64,000 nucleotides of DNA from positions 62,001 through 126,000 of the forward strand of contig NZ_VFTZ01000011.1 of NCBI RefSeq assembly GCF_006440775.1. The letters are read 5' to 3'. The notes under the pieces were generated by a model that ran no database searches, was not told the DNA's origin, and was given only the letters and a program-made list of their open reading frames with translations. The translations under genes and the position numbers were made by a program. This document shows positions 19,810 to 30,252 of this stretch, piece after piece. Position 1 is the stretch's first letter; the number at the start of each line of letters is the position of its first letter. This stretch comes from Mesorhizobium sp. B2-7-2 (GTDB lineage Bacteria > Pseudomonadota > Alphaproteobacteria > Rhizobiales > Rhizobiaceae).

Positions 19810-21314
19810 TGACCGACTGGCCAATCCTCTCGCTGGTCACCTTCCTGCCGCTGGTTGGTGTTCTGCTCATCCTGTTCATCAGCGACGACAGCGAAAACGC
19901 GCGCCGCAACATCCGCGCGATCGCATTCATCACGACGGCGTTCACCTTCGTCGTCTCGCTGTTCATCTGGACGGGCTTCGACAATTCGCAGGCCGGCTTC
20001 CAGTTCGTCGAGAAGCACGCCTGGCTGGATTCGGGCATTTCCTACCACATGGGCGTCGACGGCATCTCGATGCTGTTCGTCATCCTGACCACCTTCCTGA
20101 TGCCGCTCTGCATACTGGCCTCCTGGGATGCGATCGAGAAGCGGGTCAAGGCCTATATGATTGCCTTCCTGATCCTCGAGACGTTGATGATCGGCGTGTT
20201 CTGCGCGCTCGACATCGTGCTGTTCTACGTCTTCTTCGAGGCCGGCCTGATCCCGATGTTCATCATCATCGGCGTCTGGGGCGGCAAGCGGCGCGTCTAT
20301 GCCTCGTTCAAGTTCTTCCTCTACACGCTCGCCGGCTCGGTGCTGATGCTGCTCGCCATCATGGCCATGTTCTTCCAGTCGGGCACGACCGACATTCCGA
20401 CGCTTTTGACGCATGATTTCCCGGCCAACATGCAGACCTGGCTGTGGCTCGCCTTCTTCGCCTCCTTCGCGGTGAAGATGCCGATGTGGCCGGTGCATAC
20501 CTGGCTGCCCGACGCGCATGTCGAGGCGCCGACCGCGGGCTCCGTCATCCTGGCCGGCATCCTGCTGAAGATGGGCGGGTACGGCTTCCTGCGCTTCTCG
20601 CTGCCGATGTTCCCGGAGGCGTCGGCGATGTTCGCGCCGCTGGTGTTCACGCTCTCGGTTGTTGCCATCATCTACACTTCGCTGGTGGCGCTGATGCAGG
20701 AGGACATGAAGAAGCTGATCGCCTATTCGTCGGTCGCGCATATGGGCTTCGTCACCATGGGCATCTTCGCGATGAACCAGGAAGGCGTGCAGGGCGCGAT
20801 CTTCCAGATGCTCAGCCACGGCCTCGTCTCGGGCGCGCTGTTCCTGTGCGTCGGCGTCATCTACGACCGCATGCATACGCGCGAGATCGACGCCTATGGC
20901 GGTCTGGTCAACAACATGCCGAAATACGCCACCGTGTTCATGATTTTTACCATGGCCAATGTCGGCCTTCCCGGCACCAGCGGGTTCGTCGGCGAATTCC
21001 TGACCATGCTCGGGGTGTTCAAGGTCAACACCTGGGTGGCGTTCTTCGCCGCCACCGGCGTCATCCTGTCGGCGGCCTACGCGCTGTGGCTCTATCGCCG
21101 GTTGATCTTCGGCGCGCTGAGCAAGGACAGCCTGAAGAACCTGCTCGACCTCTCGCCGCGCGAGAAGGCGATTGTCTACCCGCTGGTGGTGCTGGTCATC
21201 TTCTTCGGCGTCTACCCGGCGCCGGTGTTCGACGCGACGGCCCAGTCGGTCAAGACGCTCGTCACCAACGTCACCGCATCCATCAATTCCGCGCAGACCG
21301 CGGCGGCGAACTGA
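19809..21314 (+). CDS. nuoM: NADH-quinone oxidoreductase subunit M
   Basis: Antiporter-like proton-pumping subunit; 501 residues, about 14 helices. The key Glu is in [21 protein letters not shown], and the lysine segment is [24 protein letters not shown]. The ATG overlaps the nuoL TGA (ATGA), so translation is coupled. Confidence 0.97.
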   Translation: MTDWPILSLVTFLPLVGVLLILFISDDSENARRNIRAIAFITTAFTFVVSLFIWTGFDNSQAGFQFVEKHAWLDSGISYHMGVDGISMLFVILTTFLMPLCILASWDAIEKRVKAYMIAFLILETLMIGVFCALDIVLFYVFFEAGLIPMFIIIGVWGGKRRVYASFKFFLYTLAGSVLMLLAIMAMFFQSGTTDIPTLLTHDFPANMQTWLWLAFFASFAVKMPMWPVHTWLPDAHVEAPTAGSVILAGILLKMGGYGFLRFSLPMFPEASAMFAPLVFTLSVVAIIYTSLVALMQEDMKKLIAYSSVAHMGFVTMGIFAMNQEGVQGAIFQMLSHGLVSGALFLCVGVIYDRMHTREIDAYGGLVNNMPKYATVFMIFTMANVGLPGTSGFVGEFLTMLGVFKVNTWVAFFAATGVILSAAYALWLYRRLIFGALSKDSLKNLLDLSPREKAIVYPLVVLVIFFGVYPAPVFDATAQSVKTLVTNVTASINSAQTAAAN

Positions 21315-21328
21315 CTGGGGAATAGACC

Positions 21329-22765
21329 ATGACGCCGGACCTTCTCTCCAGCCTTTCGCTCTCGACGCCGGAACTGATTCTCGCCATCGGCGCGCTGGCG
21401 CTCCTGATGATCGGGGCCTATTCGCGCTCCAACAACACCATGACCGTGACCGGGCTGGCCGTCGTCGTGCTGGCGGCGGCCGGACTGTGGCTTGCCTTCT
21501 CCGGCACGCAGGGCTCCGCCTATGGCGGCGCCTTCGTGCAGGATCCCTTCAGCGCCTTCATGAAGATGCTGGCGCTGATCGGCTCGGCGGTGACGCTGAT
21601 CATGTCGATGCGATTCGCGCGCCAGGAACATTTCGACAAGTTCGAATTCCCGGTTCTTATCCTGCTCTGCACGCTGGGCATGCTGTTGATGATCTCGGCC
21701 AACGGCATGATCGGGCTCTATCTCGGGCTCGAGCTGCAGTCGCTGGCGATCTACGTGCTGGCGGCGATCAACCGCGACAATCTGCGCTCGACCGAAGCCG
21801 GCCTGAAATACTTCGTCCTCGGCGCGCTGTCGTCGGGCATGCTGCTCTACGGCATCAGCCTCGTTTACGGCTACACCGGCAATACCGGCTTCCAGGAAAT
21901 CGCGACTGCGCTTGGCAGCGGCGAGCGTCAGCTCGGCCTCGTCTTCGGCCTGGTGTTCGTGCTGGCAGGCCTCGCCTTCAAGATCTCGGCCGTGCCATTC
22001 CATATGTGGACGCCGGATGTCTACGAGGGGGCGCCGACGCCGATCACCGCCTTCCTGGCAGCCGCACCGAAGATGGCGGCGATGGCGCTGATCGTGCGCG
22101 TCACCATGGGCGCCTTCAAGCCGATCGCATCGGACTGGCAGCAGATCGTCGTCTTCATCTCGATCGCCTCGATGGCGCTCGGCGCTTTCGCAGCCATCGG
22201 CCAGACCAACATCAAGCGCCTGATGGCCTATTCCTCGATCGGCCATATGGGCTATGCGCTGGTCGGCCTTGCCGCCAACAGCCAGGCCGGCGTGCGCGGC
22301 GTCGCCATCTACATGCTGATCTATCTGGTGATGACGCTGGGCACCTTCGCCTTCATTCTCGCCATGCGGCGCAAGGAAGGCAATGTCGAGCAGATCAGCG
22401 ATCTTTCCGGTCTCGCCTCGACCAATCCGTTCATGGCCACCATCCTCACCATCCTGATGTTCTCGCTGGCCGGCATTCCGCCGCTCGCAGGCTTCTGGGG
22501 GAAGTGGTACGTGTTCCTTGCCGCCATCAACGCGCATCTCTACGCGCTGGCGATCATCGGCGTGCTGGCCTCGGTGGTGGGCGCCTACTATTATCTGCGC
22601 ATCATCAAGATCATGTGGTTCGACGAGCCGGTCGGCGGTTTTGTGCCGATGGCCAGCGAGCTGCGCCTCGTGCTCGGCGTCAGCGGCGCCTTCGTGCTGT
22701 TCTATGTGCTGATCGGCGGGCCGATCGGCAGCTATGCCGAAGCCGCTGCGAAGACCTTCTTCTGA
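21329..22765 (+). CDS. nuoN: NADH-quinone oxidoreductase subunit N
   Basis: Third antiporter-like subunit; 478 residues, last gene of the Complex I set. The Glu of the fifth helix is in [18 protein letters not shown] and the lysine segment is [22 protein letters not shown]. birA follows after 4 bp, so the operon continues beyond Complex I. Confidence 0.97.
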   Translation: MTPDLLSSLSLSTPELILAIGALALLMIGAYSRSNNTMTVTGLAVVVLAAAGLWLAFSGTQGSAYGGAFVQDPFSAFMKMLALIGSAVTLIMSMRFARQEHFDKFEFPVLILLCTLGMLLMISANGMIGLYLGLELQSLAIYVLAAINRDNLRSTEAGLKYFVLGALSSGMLLYGISLVYGYTGNTGFQEIATALGSGERQLGLVFGLVFVLAGLAFKISAVPFHMWTPDVYEGAPTPITAFLAAAPKMAAMALIVRVTMGAFKPIASDWQQIVVFISIASMALGAFAAIGQTNIKRLMAYSSIGHMGYALVGLAANSQAGVRGVAIYMLIYLVMTLGTFAFILAMRRKEGNVEQISDLSGLASTNPFMATILTILMFSLAGIPPLAGFWGKWYVFLAAINAHLYALAIIGVLASVVGAYYYLRIIKIMWFDEPVGGFVPMASELRLVLGVSGAFVLFYVLIGGPIGSYAEAAAKTFF

Positions 22766-22769
22766 CGGG

Positions 22770-23591
22770 ATGGCATTTCGGCTGGCTCCAACCGCGGCGT
22801 CGGAGGGGTTCCGGCTCGAGGCGCATGACAGCGTCGGCTCGACCAACGGGCTGGCGCTGGAACACGCGCGCGCCGGCGATCCCGGCAAGCTCTGGGTCGT
22901 TTCGAAGAAGCAGGAAAGCGGCCGCGGCCGCCGTGGCCGTGTCTGGGCAACGCCCGAAGGCAATCTCGCAGCGACGCTGCTTCTGGTTCCGGGCGGCGAG
23001 CTCCGCCTTGCCGCGACGCTCGGCTTTGTCGCGGGGCTTGCACTGGCCGACGCGCTAGACGCCGTCGTGCCGAAGGGCCGGATCGCCGTCGCCTTGGATG
23101 GCGCAAGCCAGGGTCGCAACCGCTTCGAATTGAAATGGCCGAACGATGTGCTGGCTTCGGGCGCCAAGCTTGCCGGCATCCTGTTGGAGTCGGCGATGCT
23201 CGATGGCGGCCGCTTTGCCGTCGCCATCGGCATCGGCGTCAACGTCGTGGCTTACCCTGAGGATTTGCCTTATCCAGCGACGTCGCTGCAGGCGCTGGGC
23301 GCCACTTGCGATGCCGAAACCCTGTTCCTGGCGCTTTCGGATGCCTGGAGCGAGAATGCCCGGATGTGGGATGACGGGCGCGGGCTCGATGCCATCAGAA
23401 GGCGCTGGCTTGCCCGCGCAGCCGGCCTCGGCGGCGAGGTTGCCGTCAGAATTGACGGCAATGTGGTGCGCGGCATCTTCGAGACCATTGACGAGGACTG
23501 CCGTTTCGTGATCCGCGACGATGAGGGATCGGTTTTGACGATCGCGGCCGGCGACGTGCATTTCGGCGCGGTCGCTTCGGCCCGCGTATAA
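22770..23591 (+). CDS. birA: Biotin-[acetyl-CoA-carboxylase] ligase
   Basis: Transfers biotin to the biotin carboxyl carrier protein. The 273-residue protein has the catalytic loop SGRGRRGRVW (from residue 50) and KWPNDVL, plus a C-terminal SH3-like domain. There is no N-terminal winged helix, so it is a mono-functional ligase and not a biotin repressor. The ATG at 22770 gives the family N-terminus; a longer frame overlaps nuoN. Confidence 0.93.
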   Translation: MAFRLAPTAASEGFRLEAHDSVGSTNGLALEHARAGDPGKLWVVSKKQESGRGRRGRVWATPEGNLAATLLLVPGGELRLAATLGFVAGLALADALDAVVPKGRIAVALDGASQGRNRFELKWPNDVLASGAKLAGILLESAMLDGGRFAVAIGIGVNVVAYPEDLPYPATSLQALGATCDAETLFLALSDAWSENARMWDDGRGLDAIRRRWLARAAGLGGEVAVRIDGNVVRGIFETIDEDCRFVIRDDEGSVLTIAAGDVHFGAVASARV

Positions 23592-23601
23592 TTTTGTTCT
23601 T

Positions 23602-23649
23602 GCGCAATTCCGGGCGGAAAGCCGTGACACGCTTTTCCCGGAATTGCGC
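23602..23649. repeat. REP-like hairpin between birA and rnj
   Basis: Perfect 13-bp inverted arms GCGCAATTCCGGG (23602-23614) and CCCGGAATTGCGC (23637-23649) with a 22-bp loop. A relative with the same CCCGGAATTGC arm is at 35920-35959. It is a dispersed element that could also attenuate transcription into rnj. Confidence 0.7.
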
Positions 23650-23687
23650 CAACGGCTTGGCCAAAGCGGCCAGGAAGGAAAGAATTG

Positions 23688-25358
23688 ATGGCGAATAGAC
23701 AAAACGCCGAGCTCGTTTTCGCGCCGCTGGGCGGCGTCGGCGAGATCGGCATGAACTTCGCCCTTTACGGCTATGGGCCCGCCGACGCGCGCGAATGGAT
23801 CATCGTCGATGTCGGCGTCACCTTTCCGGACTCGGCACATCCCGGCGTTGATCTCATCCTTCCCGATACGCGCTTCATCGAGGAGAATATCGACGGCCTG
23901 CGCGGCATCGTCATCACCCACGCGCATGAGGATCATTACGGCGCGCTGCTCGACATTTGGCCGAAGCTTAAAGTCCCGGTCTGGATGACGCCGTTCACCG
24001 CCGGCCTGCTCGAAGCCAAGCGGCAGGGCGAGCAGGGCGCGCCGAAGATCCCTGCGTCGATCTACCGGGGCGGCGAGAAATTCACCATCGGACCTTTCGA
24101 GATCGAGGCCATTCCGGTGGCGCATTCGATTCCCGAGCCGATGTCGCTGGCGATCACCACGCCAGCCGGCGCCGTCATCCACACCGGCGACTGGAAGATA
24201 GACCCGGCGCCGACGATCGGCCCGAAGACCGACGAGGCACGCTTCCGCGCCTATGGCGACAAGGGCGTGCTGGCGCTGATCTGCGATTCCACCAACGCGC
24301 TGAGGGAAGGGGAGTCGCCGTCGGAAGTCGCTGTCGGGGAAGGCCTCAAGGGAGTCATCGAGAGCGCGAAGGGGCGCGTTGCGGTCACGACCTTCTCCTC
24401 CAATGTCGGGCGCATCGTCTCGATCGCCAAGGCGGCACGCGATGCCGGCCGGCAATGCCTCGTGCTCGGCCGATCGCTGAAGCGCGTTATCGATGTGGCG
24501 GGCGAGCTCGGCTACATGGACGGGCTGCCGGAGTTCATCGCCGAGGAGGACTATGGTTATATCCCGCGCGAGAACCTGGTGATCATCTGCACCGGCAGCC
24601 AGGGCGAGCCGCTGGCTGCCCTTGCCAAGCTTTCGCGCGACGAGATGAAGTCGGTGGCGCTGACGGCCGGCGATACGGTGGTGTTTTCCTCGCGCACCAT
24701 TCCCGGCAACGAGAAGGGAATCCTCGAGATCAAGAACCGGCTGATCGATCTCGGCATGAAGATCATCGAGGACGGCGACGCGCTGGTGCATGTCTCCGGC
24801 CACCCGCGCCGCAGCGAATTGCGCAAAATGTATGAATGGGTGCGGCCGCAGATCGGCGTTCCCGTGCATGGCGAGGCGGCGCATCTGGTGGCGCAGGGCT
24901 CGCTGATGTCGATGTCGGGCATCGGCCAGGTGGCGCAGGTGCGCGACGGCGACATGCTGAGGCTCTGGCCTGGTCCTGCCACGATCATCGACCAGGTGCC
25001 GTTCGGCCGGCTCTACAAGGACGGCTCGCTGATCGGCACCGACCAGGCGATGGGCATACGCGACCGTCGCAAGCTTTCCTTCGCCGGGCATGTCGCGGTC
25101 AATGTCGTGCTCGACGACAAATATGAGCTTGCCGGCGACCCCGACCTGGTGGCGATCGGCGTCGCCGAAGCGGATGCCCGCGGCGAGACGCTGGAGGATC
25201 TGATGCTCGATGCGGCAATCGGCGCGGTGGACTCCATTCCGCGTCAGCGCCGAAAAGACCTCGACCTGGTGCAGGAGGCGGTGCGCCGCGCAGTGCGCGG
25301 CGCCGCCAACGAAGCCTGGGGCAAGAAGCCGCTGGTGACGGTGTTTGTTACGAGATGA
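23688..25358 (+). CDS. rnj: Ribonuclease J
   Basis: Metallo-beta-lactamase/beta-CASP ribonuclease J, which does 5'-3' exonucleolytic and endonucleolytic RNA processing in the cytoplasm. The zinc motif HAHEDH is at residues 78-83, and the beta-CASP part with TGSQGEP and VHVSGHPRRSEL follows. At 556 residues it is full length. The ATG at 23688 follows AAGGAAAG; a TTG three bases upstream is unlikely. Confidence 0.95.
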   Translation: MANRQNAELVFAPLGGVGEIGMNFALYGYGPADAREWIIVDVGVTFPDSAHPGVDLILPDTRFIEENIDGLRGIVITHAHEDHYGALLDIWPKLKVPVWMTPFTAGLLEAKRQGEQGAPKIPASIYRGGEKFTIGPFEIEAIPVAHSIPEPMSLAITTPAGAVIHTGDWKIDPAPTIGPKTDEARFRAYGDKGVLALICDSTNALREGESPSEVAVGEGLKGVIESAKGRVAVTTFSSNVGRIVSIAKAARDAGRQCLVLGRSLKRVIDVAGELGYMDGLPEFIAEEDYGYIPRENLVIICTGSQGEPLAALAKLSRDEMKSVALTAGDTVVFSSRTIPGNEKGILEIKNRLIDLGMKIIEDGDALVHVSGHPRRSELRKMYEWVRPQIGVPVHGEAAHLVAQGSLMSMSGIGQVAQVRDGDMLRLWPGPATIIDQVPFGRLYKDGSLIGTDQAMGIRDRRKLSFAGHVAVNVVLDDKYELAGDPDLVAIGVAEADARGETLEDLMLDAAIGAVDSIPRQRRKDLDLVQEAVRRAVRGAANEAWGKKPLVTVFVTR

Positions 25359-25361
25359 GGG

Positions 25362-25473
<112 letters not shown>

Positions 25474-25485
25474 AGGAAACCGCCA

Positions 25486-25890
25486 ATGCTTGGACGCCTG
25501 AACCATGTCGCGCTTGCCGTGCCGGATCTGGCCGCGGCAATGGCCGCCTATCGCGATACGCTGGGCGCGCGGCTGAGCGAGCCGCAAGCGCTTCCGGAGC
25601 ATGGTGTGAGCGTGGCGTTCGTCGATGTCGGCAACACCAAGATCGAGTTGCTGGAGCCGCTGGGCGAGGCATCGCCCATCGCCGCGTTCCTCGAGAAGAA
25701 CCCTTCGGGCGGCATGCATCACGTCTGCTATGAGGTCGACGATATCCTGGCCGCTCGCGATCATTTGAAGCAAAGCGGCGCGCGCGTGCTTGGCGATGGC
25801 AATCCGAAGATCGGCGCGCATGGCAAGCCGGTGCTGTTCCTGCATCCCAAGGATTTCTTCGGCACGCTGGTCGAACTGGAGCAGGCATGA
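25486..25890 (+). CDS. mce: Methylmalonyl-CoA epimerase
   Basis: Interconverts (S)- and (R)-methylmalonyl-CoA in propionyl-CoA metabolism, upstream of the B12-dependent mutase. A 134-residue vicinal-oxygen-chelate fold protein with metal-ligand segments NHVALAVPDL, GGMHHVCYEVDD and LVELEQ. It overlaps the next gene by 4 bp. Links thematically to the cobalamin genes, although distance makes this incidental. Confidence 0.92.
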   Translation: MLGRLNHVALAVPDLAAAMAAYRDTLGARLSEPQALPEHGVSVAFVDVGNTKIELLEPLGEASPIAAFLEKNPSGGMHHVCYEVDDILAARDHLKQSGARVLGDGNPKIGAHGKPVLFLHPKDFFGTLVELEQA

Positions 25891-26171
25891 ACTGGATCCT
25901 GTTCGCGGCGCTGTTCTTCGTCACCTGGTGGCTGGTGCTGTTCGTCGTCCTTCCGTTCAGCCTGCGCACCCAGGACGACGACCAGGATGTCACGCTTGGC
26001 ACCGTTTCCAGCGCACCGCGCGGCCCGCATATGCTGCGTGCCTTCGCCCGCGCGACGATCGTGACGGTGGTCGTGATGGGCATTCTCTACGGCCTGACGA
26101 TGGGCCTGGGATTCAGCTTCGACGATATCATGCGGATCATGCCGGACTTTAGTCCGAATGCCCATCACTGA
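25887..26171 (+). CDS. DUF1467 small membrane protein
   Basis: A 94-residue protein with two transmembrane helices (about residues 4-24 and 55-75). It fits the DUF1467 family conserved in Rhizobiales at this position between mce and proS. Function unknown. Start ATG overlaps the mce stop. Confidence 0.85.
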   Translation: MNWILFAALFFVTWWLVLFVVLPFSLRTQDDDQDVTLGTVSSAPRGPHMLRAFARATIVTVVVMGILYGLTMGLGFSFDDIMRIMPDFSPNAHH

Positions 26172-26223
26172 GGCTGAAGATACAGTCTCCCCAAGTATTA
26201 AGCAGCATACGCGCGCCAAGGTT

Positions 26224-26249
26224 GAATTCGGAAGCCGGCTTCCGAATTC
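26224..26249. repeat. Perfect 26-bp palindrome
   Basis: Half-site GAATTCGGAAGCC is followed immediately by its exact reverse complement, with no loop. There is no T-run next to it, so it is not a typical intrinsic terminator. It may be a protein-binding site or a cruciform-prone REP relative. Confidence 0.75.
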
Positions 26250-26304
26250 GGCGACCAACTGTGGCTGATGCCGTTTGGCAGATGATCGCGCTAAGCAGAT
26301 GATT

Positions 26305-26460
26305 GCACAAAAAAAATGCAAGGCACAAGGCCTTGCAATTTAAACGCGTCCGATCCGTTTCCGGTGTCCGGCGGCAGCGAGTTACCGCGCCTAGATCGCA
26401 TCCTCCCAAGACTTTGACCGCGTAGGAGAGCAGATTTTTCTCCGCCCTCTCGGTTATCGG
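26305..26460 (-). ncRNA. Possible minus-strand small RNA
   Basis: On the minus strand a GTGACA (26488-26493) and TCTAGT (26466-26471) with a 16-bp spacer could be a promoter. About 155 bp downstream is a strong intrinsic terminator (26309-26337). No open frame with a plausible start lies between. I do not recognise a known RNA family in it, so this is a candidate only. Confidence 0.3.
26309..26337 (-). terminator. Rho-independent terminator, minus strand
   Basis: Perfect 8-bp stem TGCAAGGC / GCCTTGCA with a 5-nt loop, followed on the minus strand by eight T residues. On the plus strand the tail is only ATTTAAA, so the minus strand is the likely direction. Confidence 0.65.
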
Positions 26461-26743
26461 CGCACACTAGACCAAGGCAGGTGAAAATGTCACGAAGAAT
26501 TTTGCCTCGAAACAGGCAATATCGTGCTGCACTGCACAATAGTGCGGCAGGGCTTGCTTGTGAATCGATCAAAAAGCCATTTGCGGCACTTTGCAGCCAA
26601 AATCGCCTTTTTGGTAAGGTGCAGAAGGCCCGATACTTTGGGGCACTCGGGTTTCCATTCGGCCATGAAATGGCTATGAAGCCCGGGCAAGCAGCCTCGG
26701 TTGCGCCGATTCCCGCGCCGCCATTTCACTCACGGACAAGTCC

Positions 26744-28072
26744 ATGCGTTTGTCGCGCTATTTCCTGCCCATTCTCAAAGAAAATCCCCGCGAGGCCGAG
26801 ATCGTCTCGCATCGGCTGATGCTGCGCGCCGGCATGATCCGCCAGCAGGGGCAGGGCAGCTTTTCGTGGCTGCCATTGGGCAAGCGCGTGCTGGACAAGG
26901 TCTGCCAGATCATCCGCGAGGAACAGAACCGCGCCGGCGCGCTGGAAATCCTGATGCCGACCATCCAGTCGGCGGATCTGTGGCGCGAAAGCGGCCGTTA
27001 CAACGACTACGGCAAGGAGATGCTGCGCATCAAGGACCGCCAGGACCGCGACATGCTCTACGGGCCGACCAACGAAGAGATGGTCACCGAGATTTTTCGC
27101 GCCTACGTGAAGTCCTACAAGGACCTGCCGCTCAACCTCTACCATATCCAGTGGAAGTTCCGCGACGAGGTGCGCCCGCGCTTCGGCGTCATGCGCAGCA
27201 GAGAATTCCTGATGAAGGACGCCTATTCGTTCGACCTCGATTTCGAGGGCGCCAAGGCCGCCTACAACCGTATGTTCGTCTCATATCTCAGGACGTTCAC
27301 ACGCATGGGCCTGCAGGCCATTCCAATGCGCGCCGACACCGGTCCGATCGGCGGCGATCTCAGCCATGAGTTCATCATCCTGGCCGAAACCGGCGAGAGC
27401 CAGGTGTTCTGCGACCGCGCCTATCTGACGCTCGACGTGCCGGGCGCCGGCACGGACTTCTCCAACGACGCCGAGATCGGCGATATCGTGAAGAAGTGGA
27501 CGACGCCTTATGCCGCCACCGACGAGATGCATGACGAGGCGGCCTGGGCGAACGTTCCGCCCAACGAGCAGGTCTCGGCGCGCGGCATCGAGGTCGGCCA
27601 CATCTTCCACTTCGGCGAGAAATACTCCAAGCCCATGGGCGCCAAGGTGACCGGACCCGACGGCAAGGATCACTTCGCCTCTGGCGGCTCCTACGGCATC
27701 GGTCCATCGCGCCTGGTCGCGGCGATCATCGAGGCCAGCCATGACGAGAACGGCATCATCTGGCCGGAAGCGGTGGCGCCCTTCGATATCGGGCTGATCA
27801 ACATGAAGGTCGGCGACGGCGAATGCGACCGCGTCTGCGACGAGCTCTATGCGGCTCTGACTTCGGCGGGCAAGGACGTGCTTTATGACGACACCGACCA
27901 GCGTCCCGGCGGCAAATTCGCCACCGCCGACCTGATCGGGCTGCCGTGGCAGGTGATCGTCGGCCCGCGCGGCGTGGCCGCCGGCGAGGTCGAGATCAAG
28001 AGCCGCAAATCGGGCGAGCGCGCGACGCTGCCGATCGCCGAGGCCAAGAAACGCCTGGGTATCGCCGCATGA
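26744..28072 (+). CDS. proS: Prolyl-tRNA synthetase
   Basis: Class II aminoacyl-tRNA synthetase charging tRNA-Pro. At 442 residues it is the short alphaproteobacterial form, which lacks the ~180-residue editing insertion of the E. coli enzyme. Class II motifs are visible: motif 1 around the start of the core, motif 2 in [21 protein letters not shown], and motif 3 in [11 protein letters not shown]. The anticodon-binding domain closes the protein. Its stop overlaps the lolE start. Confidence 0.95.
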   Translation: MRLSRYFLPILKENPREAEIVSHRLMLRAGMIRQQGQGSFSWLPLGKRVLDKVCQIIREEQNRAGALEILMPTIQSADLWRESGRYNDYGKEMLRIKDRQDRDMLYGPTNEEMVTEIFRAYVKSYKDLPLNLYHIQWKFRDEVRPRFGVMRSREFLMKDAYSFDLDFEGAKAAYNRMFVSYLRTFTRMGLQAIPMRADTGPIGGDLSHEFIILAETGESQVFCDRAYLTLDVPGAGTDFSNDAEIGDIVKKWTTPYAATDEMHDEAAWANVPPNEQVSARGIEVGHIFHFGEKYSKPMGAKVTGPDGKDHFASGGSYGIGPSRLVAAIIEASHDENGIIWPEAVAPFDIGLINMKVGDGECDRVCDELYAALTSAGKDVLYDDTDQRPGGKFATADLIGLPWQVIVGPRGVAAGEVEIKSRKSGERATLPIAEAKKRLGIAA

Positions 28073-29355
28073 ACGAGGCGGCGGCAGCGGCCAGGTCAGC
28101 GGCGGGCGCTTTCTCCGGCTTCGAGCGCATGGTGGCGTGGCGCTATCTGCGCTCGCGCCGCAAGGAGACGGTGATCTCGGTCATCGCCTCGATCTCCTTC
28201 CTCGGCATCATGCTCGGAGTCGCGACGTTGATCGTCGTCATGGCCGTGATGAACGGTTTCCGCGCCGAATTGCTGACCCGCATCCTCGGCGTCAACGGCC
28301 ATCTCATCGTGCAGCCGCTCGATTCGCCGCTGGAGGACTACGCCCAGGTGGCGAGCCGCATCAACGGTGTTTCGGGCGTCAAATACGCCATCCCGCTGAT
28401 CGACGGCCAGGTCCTGGCGCAAGGCAATGTCGGCGGCGGCACGGGCGCCCTGGTGCGCGGCATCCGCGGCGAGGACCTCGGCAAGATTTCGATCGTCGCC
28501 AGCAACATCAAGCAGGGCACGCTCGACGGCTTCGATACCGGCGACGGCGTGGCGATCGGCAAGCGCATGGCCGAAAGCCTCGGGCTGGTGCTCGGCGACA
28601 CGATCACGCTGATCTCGCCGGACGGCGACGTGACGCCGCTCGGCACCACGCCGCGCATGAAGGGCTACAAGGTGACGGCGATCTTCGAGGTCGGCATGTC
28701 GGAATATGACAGCTCGATCGTCTATATGCCGTTCTCGGAAGCGCAGCTCTATTTCAACATGGATGGGCGAGCCCAGACCATCGAGATCTATGTCGACAAT
28801 CCCGACAATGTCGACGCGTTGAAGCCGCTGGTCGAGCAGGCGGCGCAGCGGCCGGTCGACCTCGTCGACTGGCGCCAGCGCAACGAGACCTTCTTCTCGG
28901 CGCTGCAGGTCGAGCGCAACGTCATGTTCATGATCCTGACGCTGATCGTGCTGGTGGCGGCGCTCAACATCATTTCCGGCCTCATCATGCTGGTGAAGGA
29001 CAAGGGCCACGACATCGCCATCCTGCGCACGATGGGCGCCTCGCGCGGCGCGATCCTGCGCATCTTCCTGATGACCGGCGCGGCGATCGGCGTCACCGGC
29101 ACCATCGCCGGCGTGCTGCTCGGCGTCGTCATCTGCATCAATATCGAATCGATCCGCCAGTTCTTCTCCTGGATGACCGGCAGGATCCTGTTCAACCCCG
29201 AGCTCTATTTCCTCAGCCAGCTGCCTGCCAAGATGGATCCGCGCGAGACGACCTATGTCGTCATCATGGCGCTGGCCCTGTCGTTCCTCGCGACGGTGTT
29301 CCCGGCCTGGCGGGCCGCCCGGCTCGATCCCGTCGAAGCCTTGAGGTACGAATGA
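28069..29355 (+). CDS. lolE: Lipoprotein-releasing ABC transporter permease LolC/LolE
   Basis: Inner-membrane subunit that extracts outer-membrane lipoproteins and passes them to LolA. The 428-residue protein has an N-terminal helix ([20 protein letters not shown]), a large periplasmic MacB-like domain, and three C-terminal helices of the FtsX fold, with [16 protein letters not shown]. The ATG at 28069 overlaps the proS TGA. Alphaproteobacteria usually have one such permease; whether to call it LolC or LolE is a naming matter. Confidence 0.93.
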   Translation: MNEAAAAARSAAGAFSGFERMVAWRYLRSRRKETVISVIASISFLGIMLGVATLIVVMAVMNGFRAELLTRILGVNGHLIVQPLDSPLEDYAQVASRINGVSGVKYAIPLIDGQVLAQGNVGGGTGALVRGIRGEDLGKISIVASNIKQGTLDGFDTGDGVAIGKRMAESLGLVLGDTITLISPDGDVTPLGTTPRMKGYKVTAIFEVGMSEYDSSIVYMPFSEAQLYFNMDGRAQTIEIYVDNPDNVDALKPLVEQAAQRPVDLVDWRQRNETFFSALQVERNVMFMILTLIVLVAALNIISGLIMLVKDKGHDIAILRTMGASRGAILRIFLMTGAAIGVTGTIAGVLLGVVICINIESIRQFFSWMTGRILFNPELYFLSQLPAKMDPRETTYVVIMALALSFLATVFPAWRAARLDPVEALRYE

Positions 29356-30035
29356 TGGCCGAGGCCATTATCGAGTTGAAGGGCGTCGAGCGGCACTACG
29401 TCCAGGGGCCGCGCAAGCTCACCATTCTGAACGGCGCCGACTTTTCGCTCAGGCGCGGCGAGATGGTGGCGCTGGTGGCGCCGTCCGGCACCGGCAAGTC
29501 GACGCTTTTGCACACGGCGGGTCTGCTGGAGCGGCCCGACGCCGGCGACGTGATCCTCGCCGGCCGTGCGTGCGGCCGGCTCTCGGACGAGGAGCGCACC
29601 GCGATCCGCCGCAACGATGTCGGCTTCGTCTATCAGTTCCATCATTTGCTACCGGAGTTCTCCGCGCTCGAGAACATCATGATGCCGCAACTGATCAAGG
29701 GGCTCGGCCGCAAGGAAGCATCCGAGCGGGCGGCACAGCTCCTCGACTATATGCAGATCGGCAAGCGCGCGCAGCACCGGCCGGCCGAGCTTTCCGGCGG
29801 CGAGCAGCAGCGCGTCGCCATTGCCCGCGCGGTCGCCAACGCGCCGCTGGTGCTCCTGGCCGACGAGCCGACCGGCAATCTCGATCCGGTCACCGCGTCC
29901 TACGTGTTCGATGCGCTGGAGGCGCTGGTCAGGCAGTCGGGCCTTGCGGCGCTGATCGCCACCCACAACCACGAGCTCGCCGGCCGCATGGACCGGCGGG
30001 TGACGTTGGCCGAGGGGAAGGTCGTGCCGCTATAG
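29352..30035 (+). CDS. lolD: Lipoprotein-releasing ABC transporter ATPase LolD
   Basis: ATPase partner of the upstream permease; 227 residues. Walker A is APSGTGKS (the usual GPSGSGKS is slightly changed), the signature is [14 protein letters not shown], and Walker B is [12 protein letters not shown]. Two adjacent ATGs (29352 and 29355) are possible starts; the first overlaps the lolE stop. Confidence 0.95.
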   Translation: MMAEAIIELKGVERHYVQGPRKLTILNGADFSLRRGEMVALVAPSGTGKSTLLHTAGLLERPDAGDVILAGRACGRLSDEERTAIRRNDVGFVYQFHHLLPEFSALENIMMPQLIKGLGRKEASERAAQLLDYMQIGKRAQHRPAELSGGEQQRVAIARAVANAPLVLLADEPTGNLDPVTASYVFDALEALVRQSGLAALIATHNHELAGRMDRRVTLAEGKVVPL

Positions 30036-30044
30036 GTCCCAATG

Positions 30045-30252
30045 TCATCATCGTAGGGCGAAGCTCCGCGAAGCGGAGCGAAGACCCTAGGATCCTGTGT
30101 GTTGACCTCTGCCGAAGAATGCGACGCCGCAGAGGGGGCAGCGGGCGGCTCTTAGAAGCCTTGTTCCGCACCGTAACGAAACATCAATCTCACGGAATGG
30201 ATTCTAGGGTCTGCGCGCGTCGCTTCGCTCCTTGCTCCGCCCTAGAATGACG
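30045..30252. repeat. Mosaic repeat element, copy 1
   Basis: About 210 bp with imperfect inverted ends: TAGGGCGAAG...GACCCTAGGATCC on the left and CACGGAATGGATTCTAGGGTC...CCGCCCTAGAATGACG on the right. The right end nearly matches 43620-43684, and related sequence is at 56770-56851. It fills the space after lolD and has no coding signal. Confidence 0.8.

Larger units (their letters stand above)
26172..26743. other. 572-bp intergenic region with palindrome, terminator and possible sRNA
   Basis: The region is lower in GC than its neighbours and has no convincing protein gene. It contains a perfect 26-bp palindrome (26224-26249), a strong minus-strand intrinsic terminator (26309-26337), and promoter-like elements on the minus strand near 26466-26493. 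The proS promoter should lie in its right part; I cannot place it. Confidence 0.6.

Noticed and set aside
23055-25091. Long minus-strand frame opposite birA and rnj
   Set aside because: RNase J on the plus strand has its catalytic motif and full length; the minus frame has no recognisable domain.
26481-26819. Plus-strand frame of 112 codons before proS
   Set aside because: It runs across the proS start in another frame, lacks a ribosome-binding site and resembles no family.
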